From contig JAWKIQ010000003.1 in assembly GCA_041394185.1 (NCBI GenBank), forward strand, positions 620,001-684,000: a stretch of 64,000 nt of DNA, written 5' to 3'. Position 1 is the first letter of the stretch. Each line of letters opens with the position of its first letter. The position numbers and the translations under genes are program-made. The stretch comes from Acidimicrobiales bacterium (GTDB lineage: Bacteria > Actinomycetota > Acidimicrobiia > Acidimicrobiales > Poriferisodalaceae). Under the pieces are notes generated by a model that did no database searches, was not told the DNA's origin, and worked only from the letters and a program-made list of their open reading frames with translations. Shown here in pieces: positions 42,208 through 51,751 of this stretch.

Positions 42208-42361
42208 CAGCCACAGGGCGATCGAGTCTGGGGTGATTTCCGACGCTGGGCTGGGTTGCACCAACAGAGCATGCCGCGGGGCTGTGACAGTTACACCTGC
42301 TCGAGGCCGCCTGCCCGCCCGCTTGGGGCTCCAAGGCCTGCACGGGCTACCGTCGGATCTC

Positions 42362-43653
42362 GTGCAAACCGCCAGCGCCACCGCCCCCCGCCAGAAGAAG
42401 CCGGGCATCTTCAGCTTTCGCGGCTGGCGAGTGGTCGGAGCTGGCGCCGTGCTGCAGGCCCTCTACTCGGGCATGGTGATGCAGGGTTTCGGACAGTACG
42501 CGGTTGTGCTCGAGCAGCAGTTCGGCTGGAGCAAGTCGACGTTGTCGGCCGCGTACTCGATGAACCGCGCCGAGTCGGCGTTGCTGGGACCGATTCAGGG
42601 TTGGGCGCTCGACCGCTTCGGGGCAAGACGAGTAGCCCGCCTGGGCATAGTGATGGCCGCCATCGGCCTGCTGGCGTTCAGCAGGGTTCAGAACCTCTGG
42701 CAGTTCTTCGGCGCCTTCGTCTTGATCTCGGTGGGCACCAGCCTCAGTGGGTTTCTCACGGTCACGGTGGCCATCGTCCAGTGGTTCGAACGTCGTCGGC
42801 TCGCGCATTGTCGATTGGCAGCATGGGATTTGCCATAGGCGGCGTGTTGATACCCGCCCTGGCGTTCTTCATCGAGGAGTTCGGCTGGCGCGGAACTGCC
42901 GCGGGGTCTGCCGTCATTTACCTGGTGTGTGCATGGCCTCTCGCTACCTACCTGGAAGGAACGCCGGCCGAGCATGGTACCTTCGTCGACGGCATAGACC
43001 CGGAAACGGCGACCCCGTCGACCCAGCCGCGCGCCGAAGGCCTGACCGATGTGCATTTCACAGCTCGGGAGGCCATGCGCACAAAGGCGTTCTGGCTCAT
43101 CTCGCTGGGCCACATGAGTGCCCTGTTCGTCGTCGGTGCCGTCTTGGCCCACCTGTCTTTGCTGCTGACATCCGAGCACGGCTACTCGTTGACCGAGGCC
43201 AGCTTTGTCGCAGGTGGCCTCCCGTTGGTTCAGATCGTGGGAATGCTCTTGGGCGGATGGCTGGGCGATCGGTTCAACAAGCGCATGTTGGCGTCGCTGG
43301 CGATGTTTGGCCACACCTCGGGGCTGCTGATACTGGCCTACGCCAACGGTGCCCTGAGGATTTGGACATTTGTCGTGTTGCACGGACTGGCATGGGGTGT
43401 GCGAGGCCCCTTGATGCAGGCGCTGCGCGCCGACTATTTCGGGTCGACCAGCTTCGGCTCGATAATGGGCGTCAGCTCGTTGATAGTGATGCTGGGCACG
43501 GTGCTGGGGCCGTTGGTGGCAGGCATCCTGGCCGACACGACCGGCAGCTACCGCACCGGCTTCGTTGTTTTGAGCTTCCTGGCACTGGGCGGCGTGGTGT
43601 TCTTCACCCTGGCCAAGCCGCCTAGCCCGCCCGTCCGCGACCAACCCGCGTAG
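42362..43653 (+). pseudogene. MFS transporter interrupted by a 1-bp frameshift
   Basis: The first half is in one frame from GTG 42362 (KPGIFSFRGWRVVGAGAVLQ) and reaches WFERRR near 42798. There it should continue ARALSIGSMGFAIGG, but that sequence is in the next frame and runs to the stop at 43653. One G missing from the CGTCGTCGG-CTCGCGC stretch (about 42798-42800) restores a single product of about 430 residues with 12 predicted helices. It resembles OxlT/monocarboxylate-type MFS permeases. Both halves are otherwise uncorrupted, so the lesion is recent or a sequencing error. The 3' end overlaps the convergent DUF2786 gene by 32 bases. Confidence 0.85.
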
Positions 43654-44734
43654 AAGGGCCGATGCTGGCACGGTCTGCGGCGATGGTACCGGCGACATAG
43701 CCGGCCGAGTTGCTCAGCGACCGCCGCTTGCTGGAGAGGTTCGGGTAGACCTCGTCGACGGCACGGTCGACAGCGAGCGAGCGGCTGACCAACACCGGAT
43801 GCAGAGCGTCAGACGAGACACCAGCCTGCTCGGTGGCCAGGCGGCGCGCCTGTTCTAGACGCTGACCGATGCGTGACGCGAAGCCGATCAGGAAGCTGTG
43901 CCTGAACGAACGGATACGGCGCCTGTCGTGTTGCCACTGAGTCTCGAGCTGGGTCATCTCGGCCGTGGCCTGCACCAACAGCGACGTGTGCAAGAGCTCG
44001 ACCGAATCGAGATCGTGACGGAACCCGAAGACCGTCGACACATCCAAACCACCATGGGAAACCGTGCGACAACCGTTTGCGGCTGCGATTGACGCGAGCA
44101 GGTCGCCCTTGGCGCTGGCATATGGCGGATCGTGCCAGATGCGAAGAGCAGCGGGAGCCTCGCCGGCAGGATCGTCGAGCATGGCAAGCTCGATCGAGTG
44201 GCTGGTCATGATCTGCTGGGCCTTGGCGGTGAAAGCCTGCGCCTCGTGAGGAAACTGGGTGGCCTCGGCCTTGGCCAGCAACGCCCTGACCCGCTCGAGC
44301 AGCTTCGCCTTGTCGATTGCCTTGGGTCTGCGTGCCGCGCCCGCTGCGATGGTTCCGGGCGGGGCACAAACGAAGGCCATACGCGGCAGCACCTTCAGCC
44401 AGCTGGCGAGATTGCCGGCCACCTGGGTCAACGTTCGGTCATCGACACCAAGCGCGTCGCAGAGCCGTTCGGGGTGCTCGGTAGGAGCGACCCGTCCGAC
44501 ATGGTCGAGACGCTCGAGCCAGTCTTCGCCGGCCGGTGCGGGGTGGGATCTGCGGTGCAAAATGATCGCCGTCGCCATGACGGCAGCGTTGGTCGAGTCG
44601 AAGAGCTTGTCGGCCGCCCTCACCAGCTCGTCTGGCGCCCACCCTTTACCCCACGCGGCGTCGATGCCACAGACCAGGTCCGACAGGGCGCTGTGAGCCG
44701 AGCTGCGGATTGGTGTTGGAGGTTGCTTTGCCAT
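43622..44734 (-). CDS. DUF2786 domain protein
   Basis: A 370-residue protein from ATG 44734. The DUF2786 domain is KLLERVRALLAKAEATQFPH followed by EAQAFTAKAQQIMTSHSIEL (about residues 160-200), a short helical module found in phage and chromosomal proteins of unknown function. The N-terminal part (residues 10-150) and the C-terminal half are predicted helical. The 3' end runs 32 bases into the convergent MFS pseudogene. The divergent lipoprotein gene starts about 90 bases away. Confidence 0.7.
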   Translation of the reverse strand: MAKQPPTPIRSSAHSALSDLVCGIDAAWGKGWAPDELVRAADKLFDSTNAAVMATAIILHRRSHPAPAGEDWLERLDHVGRVAPTEHPERLCDALGVDDRTLTQVAGNLASWLKVLPRMAFVCAPPGTIAAGAARRPKAIDKAKLLERVRALLAKAEATQFPHEAQAFTAKAQQIMTSHSIELAMLDDPAGEAPAALRIWHDPPYASAKGDLLASIAAANGCRTVSHGGLDVSTVFGFRHDLDSVELLHTSLLVQATAEMTQLETQWQHDRRRIRSFRHSFLIGFASRIGQRLEQARRLATEQAGVSSDALHPVLVSRSLAVDRAVDEVYPNLSSKRRSLSNSAGYVAGTIAADRASIGPSTRVGRGRAG

Positions 44735-44823
44735 GGGAAACAGCTTCTCATCGACCTGTGACAGCCAGGCCTGGTCGTCGGCGCGACCTTTTCGAAAAGG
44801 TGATCGCGGCCGACTGCACGGTA

Positions 44824-45624
44824 GTGAGGAATTGCGGTTCGCGGCTGACAGCACTGGTGGTCTTCGGGCTCGTCACCTTTGGTTTCGCCGGATGCTCCGG
44901 CGGGTCGGACACCGATACACAGACGACCATCACCAATGCGAGTTCGACCAGCACGACCGAGGCGCTCGCCACACCCACCACCGCCCAGCCCTCGACCACC
45001 GAAACGTCGGAGTTGGCTTCGACGACCGAAACGTCTGACGCAGGCTCTTCCTCGTCGACTACCGCCGACGACCACGACGCTGGGCCTCTGATGACTGTGG
45101 ACGATCTCGACGCGAGGTGGGGCTTGATCGCCAGGACCGAGGCACCGGTCGATTCAGAACTGCCACTGGCAGAGTTCTGTGAGGGTCTCAGCACGATCGT
45201 CAGCGACTTGGGTCCCGTCTCCAGTGCAGCCTTCGACGGACCCGACGGCCTGGCCATCGAATGGTTCGTGGTCGAGGCTCCGGCTGCCACGCCGCTAGCG
45301 CTGGCCGCAGACGAGCGGTTCGATCAGTGGAAGGCCGAAGGAGTGCACGACTGTGTACAGCGCGGGGTCGAGACGCTGTACGACTCGGAAACGCTGGAAG
45401 GAACGATCATCGAGGCCGAACGGCTACCAGACGGGACCGATGGCTTCGGCTACCGGGTTACGGTCGTCTACCTCGACGACGACGGAAACCAGCGAGTTCT
45501 GGTGTGGTCGTGGACCATGATCCGAGCCGCTGACGCCATCGCCAAGATTGCGATTGTGTACCCCGACACCGCACCGGTCGACGTGGACCAGATCCTCGCG
45601 CTGGCGGCGGATGCGCTGGGTTGA
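44824..45624 (+). CDS. Secreted lipoprotein of unknown function
   Basis: A 266-residue protein from GTG 44824 (RNCGSRLTALVVFGLVTFGF). The lipobox FAGCSGG gives a lipidated Cys near residue 24. A Thr/Ser-rich linker of about 60 residues leads to a soluble acidic domain of about 170 residues (LMTVDDLDARWGLIARTEAP, GTDGFGYRVTVVYLDDDGNQ). I do not recognise the domain. It is expected on the outer face of the membrane. Confidence 0.65.
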   Translation: MRNCGSRLTALVVFGLVTFGFAGCSGGSDTDTQTTITNASSTSTTEALATPTTAQPSTTETSELASTTETSDAGSSSSTTADDHDAGPLMTVDDLDARWGLIARTEAPVDSELPLAEFCEGLSTIVSDLGPVSSAAFDGPDGLAIEWFVVEAPAATPLALAADERFDQWKAEGVHDCVQRGVETLYDSETLEGTIIEAERLPDGTDGFGYRVTVVYLDDDGNQRVLVWSWTMIRAADAIAKIAIVYPDTAPVDVDQILALAADALG

Positions 45625-45639
45625 TGCAGGCCCGGCCGG

Positions 45640-47136
45640 CTAACCGGCCAGCGATGCAAGCAGGCGTTCACGCCTCTCGTCGCCGTACCAAGCAGGATCG
45701 AGACCGAACATCTCGGCCGCCGACACCAGGCCCCGGCCCCCATCTCTGATGGCAATGGTGTCGGGATGCACCAGGCCCGGGTGCTGCTCGCCCACTGCGT
45801 GTGCGAGCTTGAGAATCTCGGAGTTCATGCCCGTGACGTAGTTGGCCAGACGCGCCGACTTGTCGGTGGGGTCGAGGCCGCGCATCAGCCACTTGGATTG
45901 GGTGGCAACACCCGTGGGGCAGTGGCCGGTGTGGCACCGCTGCGCTTGTATGCACCCAACGGCCAGCATCGCCTCTCGCGCCACTCCCAACATGTCGACA
46001 CCCATCGACATGGCCAACACAGCTTCGGCGGGAAACCCGAGCTTGCCCGAGCCGACGAAGAACACGTCGTTGTGCAGGTCGACCCGGGCAAAGGCACTGA
46101 ACACCACGGCGAACGCTTCGCGAAATGGCAGCGCTACATGGTCTGAGAAGGCCAGCGGGGCGGCCCCAGTGCCACCTTCACCTCCATCGACGGTGATGAA
46201 ATCTGGGCCCGTGCCGGTGCTGGCCATGAAGCGCGCCAGCTCGTCCCAGAACGCGACCTCTCCGACCGCAGACTTGATGCCGACCGGAAGGCCCGTTGCC
46301 TCGGCCAGCGCCTCGACGAAAGCCACCATCGACGGAACATCACCGAACTGCGAGTGGTACGCCGGGCTGCGCACCGTGATTCCCACCGGCACACCTCGTG
46401 CCGCAGAGATCTCCGACGTCACCTTCTCGCCGGGCAGGACCCCACCCAACCCGGGCTTGGCGCCCTGGCTCAGCTTGATCTCTATCGCCTTCACCGGCGC
46501 GCTATCGACGGAGCGTTTCAGCACATCGAGGCTGAACTCGCCCCGGTCGTCGCGCGCACCGAAATAGCCGGTACCGATCTGGAACACGAGTTCGCCGCCG
46601 TGCCTGTGGTGGGCGCTGATGCCACCTTCGCCCGTGTTGTGCAGACACCGAGCGAGAGCGGCTCCGGAGTTGAGGGCGTGCACGGCCGGACCCGACAACG
46701 ACCCGAAACTCATCGCCGAGATGTTGGTCAACGACGAAGGCCTGAACGCCTCGGGACGCTGACGCCAAGCACCCAAGACCTTGGCCGCCGGCACGCTGTC
46801 TGCGGTCGTTTCGCGAGCTGGAAAAGCTGCATGGCGAAAGAACAGGTGACCGTCGGTCTCGAAGCGATTGTCGGTTCCGAAGCCGAAGTACGAGTTCTCG
46901 TCCTTGGCCGTCGAATAGACCCAACGTCGCTGATCTCGGCTGAACGGGCGTTCCTCGTCGTTGCTGGTGACGATGTACTGACGCAGTTCAGGGCCAAAGC
47001 GCTCGAGGATGAACCTCAGATGGCCCACGACGGGAAAGTTGCGCAGCACGGCATGGCGCCTCTGAGCCAGGTCGTACACCGCCACGGCCGCCAGCACCGC
47101 CACGATCGCCGCGAGAATCAACAGCAACGTCATCAC
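45640..47136 (-). CDS. FMN-binding glutamate synthase-like enzyme, membrane-anchored
   Basis: A 498-residue protein. An N-terminal membrane helix (LLILAAIVAVLAAVAVYDLA) precedes a glutamate synthase FMN/2-oxoglutarate-type barrel: MSFGSLSGPAVHALNSGAAL, NTGEGGISAHHRH, KLSQGAKPGLGGVLPGEKV, FITVDGGEGGTGAAPLAFSD. The Fe-S cluster cysteines are visible in GCIQAQRCHTGHCPTGVATQ. It lacks the glutaminase (GATase) domain of full GltB, so it belongs to the stand-alone FMN glutamate-synthase-like family of uncertain reaction. It lies 18 bases downstream of the toxin-like gene on the same strand. Confidence 0.88.
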   Translation of the reverse strand: MMTLLLILAAIVAVLAAVAVYDLAQRRHAVLRNFPVVGHLRFILERFGPELRQYIVTSNDEERPFSRDQRRWVYSTAKDENSYFGFGTDNRFETDGHLFFRHAAFPARETTADSVPAAKVLGAWRQRPEAFRPSSLTNISAMSFGSLSGPAVHALNSGAALARCLHNTGEGGISAHHRHGGELVFQIGTGYFGARDDRGEFSLDVLKRSVDSAPVKAIEIKLSQGAKPGLGGVLPGEKVTSEISAARGVPVGITVRSPAYHSQFGDVPSMVAFVEALAEATGLPVGIKSAVGEVAFWDELARFMASTGTGPDFITVDGGEGGTGAAPLAFSDHVALPFREAFAVVFSAFARVDLHNDVFFVGSGKLGFPAEAVLAMSMGVDMLGVAREAMLAVGCIQAQRCHTGHCPTGVATQSKWLMRGLDPTDKSARLANYVTGMNSEILKLAHAVGEQHPGLVHPDTIAIRDGGRGLVSAAEMFGLDPAWYGDERRERLLASLAG

Positions 47137-47154
47137 GAGCGCGACGGTAGCCGG

Positions 47155-48237
47155 TCATGGTCGGTCAGGTCCCGTGCCGACGTCGCTCAGGGCCAACGCG
47201 GTGTCGAAGAAGTCGTCGTAGTGGTCGGCGAAGATCTCCTCGACGGTCCGAACCTCGGGAAAACCGCCCTCGAGCACCACCCCAGAGGCCAACTCGGCAA
47301 GCTCGGCCAGTTCGGCATCGCCGGTCAGCGCGTACACGACATCGCCTGACACGTCGACCACTCGGTCTTGGAGCCAGCTTTCGGCTGTTTCGTCGGCGAT
47401 CTCGTTGACCAGACCCCGAGCTCCACGCTCAGCCAGCGTCGACCCCAGGCGCTGCGCGGCCTCGCGGGTGGCCCTGACCCCGGTGCCCGACACGCCCGGC
47501 AGCGGCACCAACCCCACGGCGTGTGATGCTGCGTTGACCCAATCACCCTTCGCCACGTAATAAGCAACGAAGCCGGCGTCGATGGCATCGCCCAACACCG
47601 GCACAAACCCTGCGGCCGATAAGGCCATGCCGCCGAGCTCGGCCCAGCCTAAACCGCCGTCCCCCTTCAGGCCCAGCTGTTCGGCACGGCTGTCGTCGTC
47701 GCCCACGAACGCCAGCACACGGCCCGCGATATTGCGCTGCTCGGCGGTGAACAGATCTGAGCTCGCCATAGACCGAAGATCTTCCAGAGAGACCACCCCG
47801 TCGGTTTGGCCCTCGGCACCGCCCGAGCGGACCCGATCGCGTGCCGAGTCGAGGTCGGCGCCCAGCGCTGCCAGACCCAGGGCGGCGACGGCGATGTCTT
47901 CGATGTCGGAATCGAACAAGCCGAGGTGCTCGCCGAGCCACATGGCGTCGGCGGCCGTTGTGACCCCGCCGGCAACGATCCTGGACATGTTGTCTGAGTC
48001 TGCGCTGGCCATTTCGTCCGCGACGCGAGCCATCGTCGCCGCCAAGTCAGCCCAGCGACGACAGATGGACCGGAGCGCTTCGGCCGGGTCGGCCAGGGCC
48101 ACGCCACTGCAGCGCCAGTTGACCAGGCTGGTGACCTCAGACAACGACGCCGCCGACCTCGCGAGACGTTCGGTGTCCGCCGTCCACCGCGCAGCCGTGG
48201 TTCGCATCACGTCGGGTTCCCCGGAAACCTTGGTCAC
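47155..48237 (-). CDS. WXG-type/pre-toxin-like protein
   Basis: A 360-residue protein from GTG 48237. The first 100 residues are helical with well-spaced Trp residues (RWTADTERLARSAASLSEVT, RWADLAATMARVADEMA), as in WXG100/LXG-type proteins exported by type VII systems. Residues 205-250 (ALSAAGFVPVLGDAIDAGFV, YYVAKGDWVNAASHAVGLVP) match the hydrophobic pre-toxin segment found before C-terminal toxins. The remaining 110 residues (EEIFADHYDDFFDTALALSD) are not a toxin domain I know. It may be a polymorphic toxin with a novel or lost effector domain. It precedes the glutamate-synthase-like gene by 18 bases. Confidence 0.55.
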   Translation of the reverse strand: MTKVSGEPDVMRTTAARWTADTERLARSAASLSEVTSLVNWRCSGVALADPAEALRSICRRWADLAATMARVADEMASADSDNMSRIVAGGVTTAADAMWLGEHLGLFDSDIEDIAVAALGLAALGADLDSARDRVRSGGAEGQTDGVVSLEDLRSMASSDLFTAEQRNIAGRVLAFVGDDDSRAEQLGLKGDGGLGWAELGGMALSAAGFVPVLGDAIDAGFVAYYVAKGDWVNAASHAVGLVPLPGVSGTGVRATREAAQRLGSTLAERGARGLVNEIADETAESWLQDRVVDVSGDVVYALTGDAELAELAELASGVVLEGGFPEVRTVEEIFADHYDDFFDTALALSDVGTGPDRP

Positions 48238-48344
48238 GACAGCAACCTAACTGCCTTGCTAGTCCTTTTCAATACTTTTCAATCAATGTGACTGCGCTAG
48301 TGGCAATCGCCTAGCTTGAGAACCGAGAGGGGAGGTTCGCCGGA

Positions 48345-50600
48345 TTGAGAATCGAAGACTGGGAGCTGTTGGCCGGCACCAGGGCCTTCACCGCCGATCT
48401 GGCGTTCGATGGGCTCGAGGTCGTGTTCGTGCGCTCGCAGATCGCACATGGTTCCTTGGCCGGGGTCGACGTCGGAGAGGCTGAGGGCCAACCCGGTGTG
48501 GCCGCCGTGTACACCGCTGACACCCTGGGCCTCGGGCCGTTCGTCCATTTCGGAACGCTCGACGAGGGCCAGGCGCGACATCCCCTGGCCGCCGATCGCG
48601 TTCGCCATGTCGGCGAGGCGGTGGCGATGGTCGTCGCCGAGTCGGTGGCGCAGGCCCAGGACGCCGCCGAGCTGGTGGTGGTCGAGACAGACCCCCTGGA
48701 CCCCATCGTCGATCCTGGTGGTGCACTGGACGCCGAACCCATCTATCCCGAATCTGGTTCGAATCTGGTGTTCACCACGGCGCTGTCGCCGAAGTCCGAT
48801 ACCGCCGACGAGCACCACACCACCGCCGCGAGCTCTGTGGTCGTGGAAGTAGACGTTCGCAACAACCGGGTCGCCTCTGCCCCGATGGAGCCCGACGCAA
48901 TCATCGTGCGACCGACCACATCGGGAGGTTTGGACATCTGGTGCACCTCGCAGGGAGTGCACGAAATTCGCGACGAGCTGGCCCGCGGCCTGGGCCTGGA
49001 GCCATCTCGGATTCGGGTGCGGTCGCCAGCGGTCGGCGGCGGCTTTGGCGGGCGGGCATCACTGCCGATCGAGTTCGTAGCGGTAGCGAAGGCGGCTATC
49101 GAACTAGGTCGACCTGTTCGTCACGTGCAGTCGCGGTGGGAGAACCTGACCTCGATGGTGGCCGGCCGCGACACCCACAGCCGGGTGAAGCTCGGCCTCG
49201 GAACTGACGGCAGCATCCATTCGCTGTCGGTCGACATGGTCGTTGATGCCGGATCCACAGCCCACATGTCCGGCCTGCTGATGGTGTCGATGATGCGCCA
49301 GGCGACCGGGTTGTACCGGATACCGAATCTGCACTGGAACAGCGTCGCTGCGTTGACGAACACCACACCGGTGGGCGCCTACCGAGGTGCTGGGCAGCCC
49401 GAGGCCAACCATGCCCGTGAGCGCATCATCGACGTGGCAGCCCGCCGTCTGGGTATCGATCCGATAGGCCTGCGCCGACGGAACCTGCTGAGGTCCGACG
49501 AGCTTCCACACACTGCGCCGGGCGGGGTGCACTATGACGTCGCCGACCCTCACAGGGCGCTGGAGGCAGCGCTCGATCTGGTCGATCTGGGTCGCTGGCG
49601 CGACGAACAATCGCTTAGAAGGGCCGCCAACAACAGCAACGCCATCGGCGTGGGGGTCGCCTGTTATGCCCAGACATCGGGACGCGGCAGTCCTGTCGAC
49701 TCGGCCCGGGTGACCATCACCTCAGACGGCCGAGCATTGGTTCAGTGCGGCAGCGCCTCACACGGCCAAGGGCACTTGACGACGATGACCAGCCTGGTAG
49801 CCGATGCCCTGGGCCTGGGTCCTGAGGACGTCGACTTCGTCGACTCGGACAGCGATGCCGTTCCCCAGGCGCTGACGACCGGCGGCTCGCGGGCCACACA
49901 GGTGTTGGGCACGGCACTGGCCAACGCAACAGATGACGTGTTGGACATGGCCCGTCACATCGCAGCGACAATGCTGGAGGCCTCGGCCGACGACATCGTC
50001 GTGTCGCCCGCCGACGAGTCGGGGCCTGCTGGCTTGTCGGTGGCCGGGGTTCCGGCCCGTCGCGTCAGCTGGGCCGACATCGCGCAGCGCGGCACCAACC
50101 GCTGCATCCAAGCTCTGCGGTCGGACGCTGCCGCGGGCGAGGCTCACCCCTACGGAACACATGCATCGGTGGTCGAGGTCGACCTGGAAACGGGGCTGGT
50201 GAGGCTGCTGGCCCACGCAGCGGTCGACGACTGTGGGGTGGTGTTGCAACCGGAGTTGGTCGAGGGGCAACAACACGGAGGGTCGGTCGCCGGCATTGGC
50301 CAGGCGCTGTGGGAGAACCTCGGATACGACGCCGAGGGGACACCACAGAACGCGTACTTCGCGACCTATGGTCTGCCCTCGGCCGCAGAGGTGCCCTTCG
50401 TTTCGACGTCGACGCTGTGCACCCCGACCGACCGCAACCGACTGGGCACCAAGGGCATAGGCGAGAACGGCTGCAACGGAGCTACCGCAGCGGTTCATAA
50501 TGCGGTCTGCGACGCGTTGGCCCACCTCGGCATCGAACACATCGACCTGCCGCTGACCCCGGAATCGATATGGCAGGCGATCAGGTCAGGTTCAGCCTGA
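48345..50600 (+). CDS. Orphan molybdenum hydroxylase large subunit
   Basis: A 751-residue protein of the xanthine dehydrogenase/aerobic CO dehydrogenase large-subunit family. TTG 48345 is the start, with GGGGAGG at ideal spacing. It has an N-terminal hammerhead domain, then the molybdopterin-binding part with SPAVGGGFGGRAS, PVGAYRGAGQPEANHARERI and GTKGIGENG, whose Glu is the catalytic base. The AYRGAGQ loop is like form II CoxL-type or nicotine/xanthine-type enzymes, not AYxCSFR of true form I CO dehydrogenase. FAD and 2Fe-2S subunit genes are not adjacent, so its partners must be elsewhere. Its 3' end overlaps the convergent dioxygenase gene by 20 bases. Confidence 0.85.
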   Translation: MRIEDWELLAGTRAFTADLAFDGLEVVFVRSQIAHGSLAGVDVGEAEGQPGVAAVYTADTLGLGPFVHFGTLDEGQARHPLAADRVRHVGEAVAMVVAESVAQAQDAAELVVVETDPLDPIVDPGGALDAEPIYPESGSNLVFTTALSPKSDTADEHHTTAASSVVVEVDVRNNRVASAPMEPDAIIVRPTTSGGLDIWCTSQGVHEIRDELARGLGLEPSRIRVRSPAVGGGFGGRASLPIEFVAVAKAAIELGRPVRHVQSRWENLTSMVAGRDTHSRVKLGLGTDGSIHSLSVDMVVDAGSTAHMSGLLMVSMMRQATGLYRIPNLHWNSVAALTNTTPVGAYRGAGQPEANHARERIIDVAARRLGIDPIGLRRRNLLRSDELPHTAPGGVHYDVADPHRALEAALDLVDLGRWRDEQSLRRAANNSNAIGVGVACYAQTSGRGSPVDSARVTITSDGRALVQCGSASHGQGHLTTMTSLVADALGLGPEDVDFVDSDSDAVPQALTTGGSRATQVLGTALANATDDVLDMARHIAATMLEASADDIVVSPADESGPAGLSVAGVPARRVSWADIAQRGTNRCIQALRSDAAAGEAHPYGTHASVVEVDLETGLVRLLAHAAVDDCGVVLQPELVEGQQHGGSVAGIGQALWENLGYDAEGTPQNAYFATYGLPSAAEVPFVSTSTLCTPTDRNRLGTKGIGENGCNGATAAVHNAVCDALAHLGIEHIDLPLTPESIWQAIRSGSA

Positions 50601-51681
50601 CGGCGCTCTCGAGATCTTCGTGGTTCAGGTAGGCGCCCAGAAAACGCCTGATTCCACTGAACTGTTCTCTGGCGTGCAGCACGCGCCAGTTGTCGAACAC
50701 CAGAGCGCGGCCAGGCGCCCAATCGAGCGTGATCCAGTGAGCCTGATCGTCCACCTCGCGTGCCAGCGCTGCGTAGGCCAGCCGGAAACGGTGGTCTGAG
50801 TCACCCAGGTGGAAGGCCGCGCGGTCGTAGTTGTTGTAGCTCACCTGCACCAGTTGGCCGAACCGGTCCAGCCGCAGCGCAGGCCTTGCCGCCTGCAGAT
50901 AAACCCCGGGTTCGACATAGCGCCCGACCACGTCGTTGTTGGCCAGCAGACTTGCTTGCTCGGGGGCGCTCGACCAGATCCGCTCGGCTGCCGCGAAACC
51001 GTCGGTCAAGATCGTGCGTCCGCCCTGGGCGGCCCATTCCTGGCACACGAACAGTTGCAAGCCCGGGGCGTCGTGCATGTAGGTCGCGTCGGTGTGTGGC
51101 CCCAGGAACACCTGCGAATAGGCGCTGTCGGCATGGCCCGATACATCAGCGGCCAGCTCCCACACATCGCCGAATATGGTCCGCCGCACATAGCCGATGC
51201 GTTCGGCAACGGCTTCGACGCCCTGCCGTCCCAGGGGAACGTCCTCTACGACGGCGAACCCGCGCTGTTGCAAACCACCGACGAATCGACCCAACTCGCT
51301 GCCGTCGACCAGGCCTGCGAAGCCGACCGCTTCGACGGACGTTGGCCGCGCGCCGTCCCACAGGTGCGCCCCGTGCTGACCGATGGCGGTGATGTCCTTG
51401 TTGCCGGGCTGTGGCTCAGGAAGGTCGACAACCGAGGCGATCAGCCCCAACGACACCGAGGTGATCCGGTTGGGCCACTCGAGCGACACCCGTTGCGCGT
51501 CGATGGTCACCGCTGGTGCCGGCGGGGTCTCTGCGCCGAAGGTTTGGCCCTTCCTCTGACCGGTCGCAGCGTCGACGCTGGCCGGGTCGTCGCTGTGGTC
51601 GAGCAGCCATCCCCAGTCGAGATGAGCCGACCGGGCCCGACCGACGACGTCTACGCCCGTGTCGGTGACGTCGATATCCAT
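50581..51681 (-). CDS. TauD-family dioxygenase with GBBH-like N-terminus
   Basis: A protein of 366 residues from ATG 51681 (GTG 51723 would add 14). An N-terminal domain with HLDWGWLLDHSDDPASVDAA, QRVSLEWPN resembles the DUF971/gamma-butyrobetaine hydroxylase N-terminal zinc-type domain. The TauD domain follows with LGPHTDATYM (H and D iron ligands) and DNWRVLHAREQF (distal His), and a closing Arg. Such 2-oxoglutarate dioxygenases hydroxylate trimethylammonium compounds or related substrates; the actual substrate is inferred. It is divergent from the methyltransferase and overlaps the molybdenum hydroxylase by 20 bases. Confidence 0.8.
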   Translation of the reverse strand: MDIDVTDTGVDVVGRARSAHLDWGWLLDHSDDPASVDAATGQRKGQTFGAETPPAPAVTIDAQRVSLEWPNRITSVSLGLIASVVDLPEPQPGNKDITAIGQHGAHLWDGARPTSVEAVGFAGLVDGSELGRFVGGLQQRGFAVVEDVPLGRQGVEAVAERIGYVRRTIFGDVWELAADVSGHADSAYSQVFLGPHTDATYMHDAPGLQLFVCQEWAAQGGRTILTDGFAAAERIWSSAPEQASLLANNDVVGRYVEPGVYLQAARPALRLDRFGQLVQVSYNNYDRAAFHLGDSDHRFRLAYAALAREVDDQAHWITLDWAPGRALVFDNWRVLHAREQFSGIRRFLGAYLNHEDLESAVRLNLT

Positions 51682-51751
51682 AATTCCCCGAGTCTGCCTC
51701 ATCGGCTGGCGCACAATGGCCACAGCCAGACCGATTCAGAAAGCCAGGTAC

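Noticed and set aside
42088..42790. A long open frame continuous with the second half of the MFS gene could be read as an N-terminal domain of it.
   Set aside because: Its residues are Arg/Pro/His-rich and unlike any membrane protein, while the neighbouring frame encodes the correct transporter N-terminus. It is a shadow frame.
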